Shown here one piece after another: positions 62,589 through 64,000 of a stretch of 64,000 bases of DNA; position 1 is the stretch's first letter; every line of letters starts with the position of its first letter. The notes beneath the pieces are model-generated. The model worked only from the letters and a program-made list of their open reading frames with translations, did no database searches and was not told the DNA's origin. A program made the translations under genes and the position numbers. This DNA comes from Dasyornis broadbenti (taxonomy: Eukaryota > Chordata > Aves > Passeriformes > Dasyornithidae): the NCBI GenBank assembly GCA_013397935.1, contig VZRN01005892.1:466311-530310 (forward strand), written 5' to 3'.

Positions 62589-64000
62589 CAAAGGAGATAC
62601 AGAGCTTGTTACAACTAAAGTTTACCTTGATTCTTCAGAAAGGCAGAGGTGCAAAGCTTTGAGGTATAATTGAAGGTGGAACAGATGTTGCACGTGTATT
62701 GGAACTTCATTGCGGATCTTTATATAAAAAGATTTATAATTTCCCAGCTAATTTCCAGATGATCTTTTTTAACGTGCTGAGGTAGCAGATGTGTTTGTTG
62801 TATCCCACTCTTTAAAGTCATTTTAGGAAGTTAAACAGATGGATGCCTTTTGAAATTCAGCAGCTGTAACAGCGTTGTTTCATGTGCCAACGGGGATGGA
62901 AGGGAACAGAGCAGCTGAGAAGTGCTTTGCCTGTGACGAGCTGACCCACTTGCCAACAGCCAGGAATGTACTAATGTTGTGACAGGAATGATTGACTACA
63001 CCTGCTTTTACAGTGGAATCAGTGGAGTTTGTAGACAGCTGGGCTAGCTTGATTACAGGTTGTTTTACCGCTGGAATAAACAAAACTCATGTTAATTCTC
63101 ATACAGGAGGTGATTATGTCTCAGAACACAGAAAATCATTCCATCAACTGTATGCCATCTATTTGAAAAAAGGTATGTGTTACAGTGTCCTTACTATTAA
63201 CATTTCAAAAGGAAATATGAAATTCAGAAAATTTCTTTGTCGGTGCTATGCCTTCAGCCTGATGTTTGTTTTCCAGTGATAAACATCAGCCAGATCTTTC
63301 TTAGGTGTTTTGACACTGATACCTTCCCAAAGTATTCCAGACACTGAGAGCAGCATTATTGAAAGTCTTATGATGGGGTGTGTAAGATAAGTGCAATGCT
63401 GTCAGGTCTTTATACTGTAGCTGTAAACCACGTGAGTTCAGTACAGCATCATGGGTAAAATTCAGGGTGGCAGGAAACCTGTCACCTTAAAAAAAAATAA
63501 AATTGATTAAGTGTTGAAATACCAAAGCTGTTTTTAAGGCAACAAACATACCATTAATCGTTACACTGGGAACCTCCTGTGATTTGGTAGGAAACAAAAT
63601 ATTAGGACAGCATTCATCAGTGGGTTCTTATGTCAGTTTTGGGTGGTGGATATTACATATGCTTGAAAAAAATCAGTGTTAGAACAGCAGGAGGTTTAGT
63701 TATCAGTTTGCTAATGGGAGACGGGAGAACAAAGGAAATATAAGGAAATTTGAGAAGGGAAGCTTGATCCTGCCATGCATGAGGCTGCGCAGTGGCCCTG
63801 CAGCACTTTAAATTTTATTATTCTGTGCTAGGCTAATAGAGAGATTTAAAAATAGCTGTTTCCTGTACATCTCCTTGTGAAGTGATCATTTAAGGTTTCT
63901 GGTTTAAAACTGAGTGTGATGTTTAGCAGGTACAAGTAAACCCCTCCCTCAAATGCATGTGATTTTTAAAAATAAAATTAATTACTACTTTTTGCTGTTT
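62589..64000. other. Unique AT-rich noncoding stretch
   Basis: No recognised gene. It holds one exon-like segment at 63107-63172, listed separately. The rest is ordinary AT-rich sequence up to the window edge. Confidence 0.55.
63107..63172 (+). other. Candidate 66-nt phase-symmetric exon
   Basis: The segment follows TTAATTCTCATACAG (a weak pyrimidine tract) and ends AAAAAAG before GTATGT, a strong donor. Its 66 bases keep frame, and only one frame is open, with phase 1 at both ends, including DYVSEHRKSFHQLYAIYLKK. It lies within a 95-codon ORF (62992-63279). Composition is plausible for protein but I recognise no family, and the acceptor is poor. Confidence 0.18.

Noticed and set aside
1..64000. 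Endogenous retrovirus or LTR element
   Set aside because: No gag/pol-like translation, primer-binding site, polypurine tract or paired LTRs recognised; short solo LTRs cannot be excluded without a repeat library.
1..64000. CRISPR array, operon or other prokaryotic-type system
   Set aside because: No regularly spaced repeats, no contiguous long ORFs and no ribosome-binding pattern; composition and repeats are avian.

Overview
The window looks like vertebrate nuclear DNA from a bird, most likely a passerine. Two things support this. First, CR1 (chicken repeat 1) LINE fragments are scattered throughout; most are 5'-truncated and keep the characteristic 3' end. Second, there are two copies (about 5.83 and 58.11 kb) of a SINE with a tRNA-Ile-like head joined to a CR1-type 3' tail, the architecture I know from TguSINE1 of zebra finch and other songbirds. 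The rest is AT-rich, with homopolymer runs, few CpGs and short chance ORFs. I see no bacterial, phage or organellar genes, no rRNA, no functional tRNA and no CRISPR array.

Layout. 0-4.2 kb: unique sequence with one exon-like minus-strand segment at 869-990. 4.2-15.1 kb: CR1 copies at 4203, 11253, 13701 and 14808 plus the first SINE at 5826. 15.1-33.7 kb: mostly unique AT-rich sequence with an 81-base assembly gap (20549-20629) bordered by a G-run, a coding-like minus ORF at 16313-16567, and hairpins at 16077 and 27793. 33.7-36.4 kb: a longer CR1 (33693-34170), a 16-bp palindrome, a small hairpin, and the strongest unexplained structure in the window, a 74-nt foldback at 35427-35500 with a 32-bp stem that is fully paired as + strand RNA. 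36.4-51.4 kb: unique sequence with small CR1 tips. 51.4-64 kb: more CR1 remnants, a 71-bp tandem duplication, the second SINE, a CpG-richer patch (about 58.69-59.25 kb), a 37-bp alternating purine/pyrimidine tract and one last old CR1.

No complete protein-coding gene can be supported. The window is best read as a large intron or a gene desert. The longest ORFs (about 160-180 codons) have no recognisable domain, and several others lie inside CR1. A few short segments combine an open frame with good splice-site matches; they are listed as low-confidence candidate exons, and I could not name a parent gene for any. The one functional relationship visible between elements is the LINE/SINE pairing: the SINE tails resemble the 3' end of the CR1 copy at 11253-11735, which fits the known dependence of such SINEs on CR1 reverse transcriptase.
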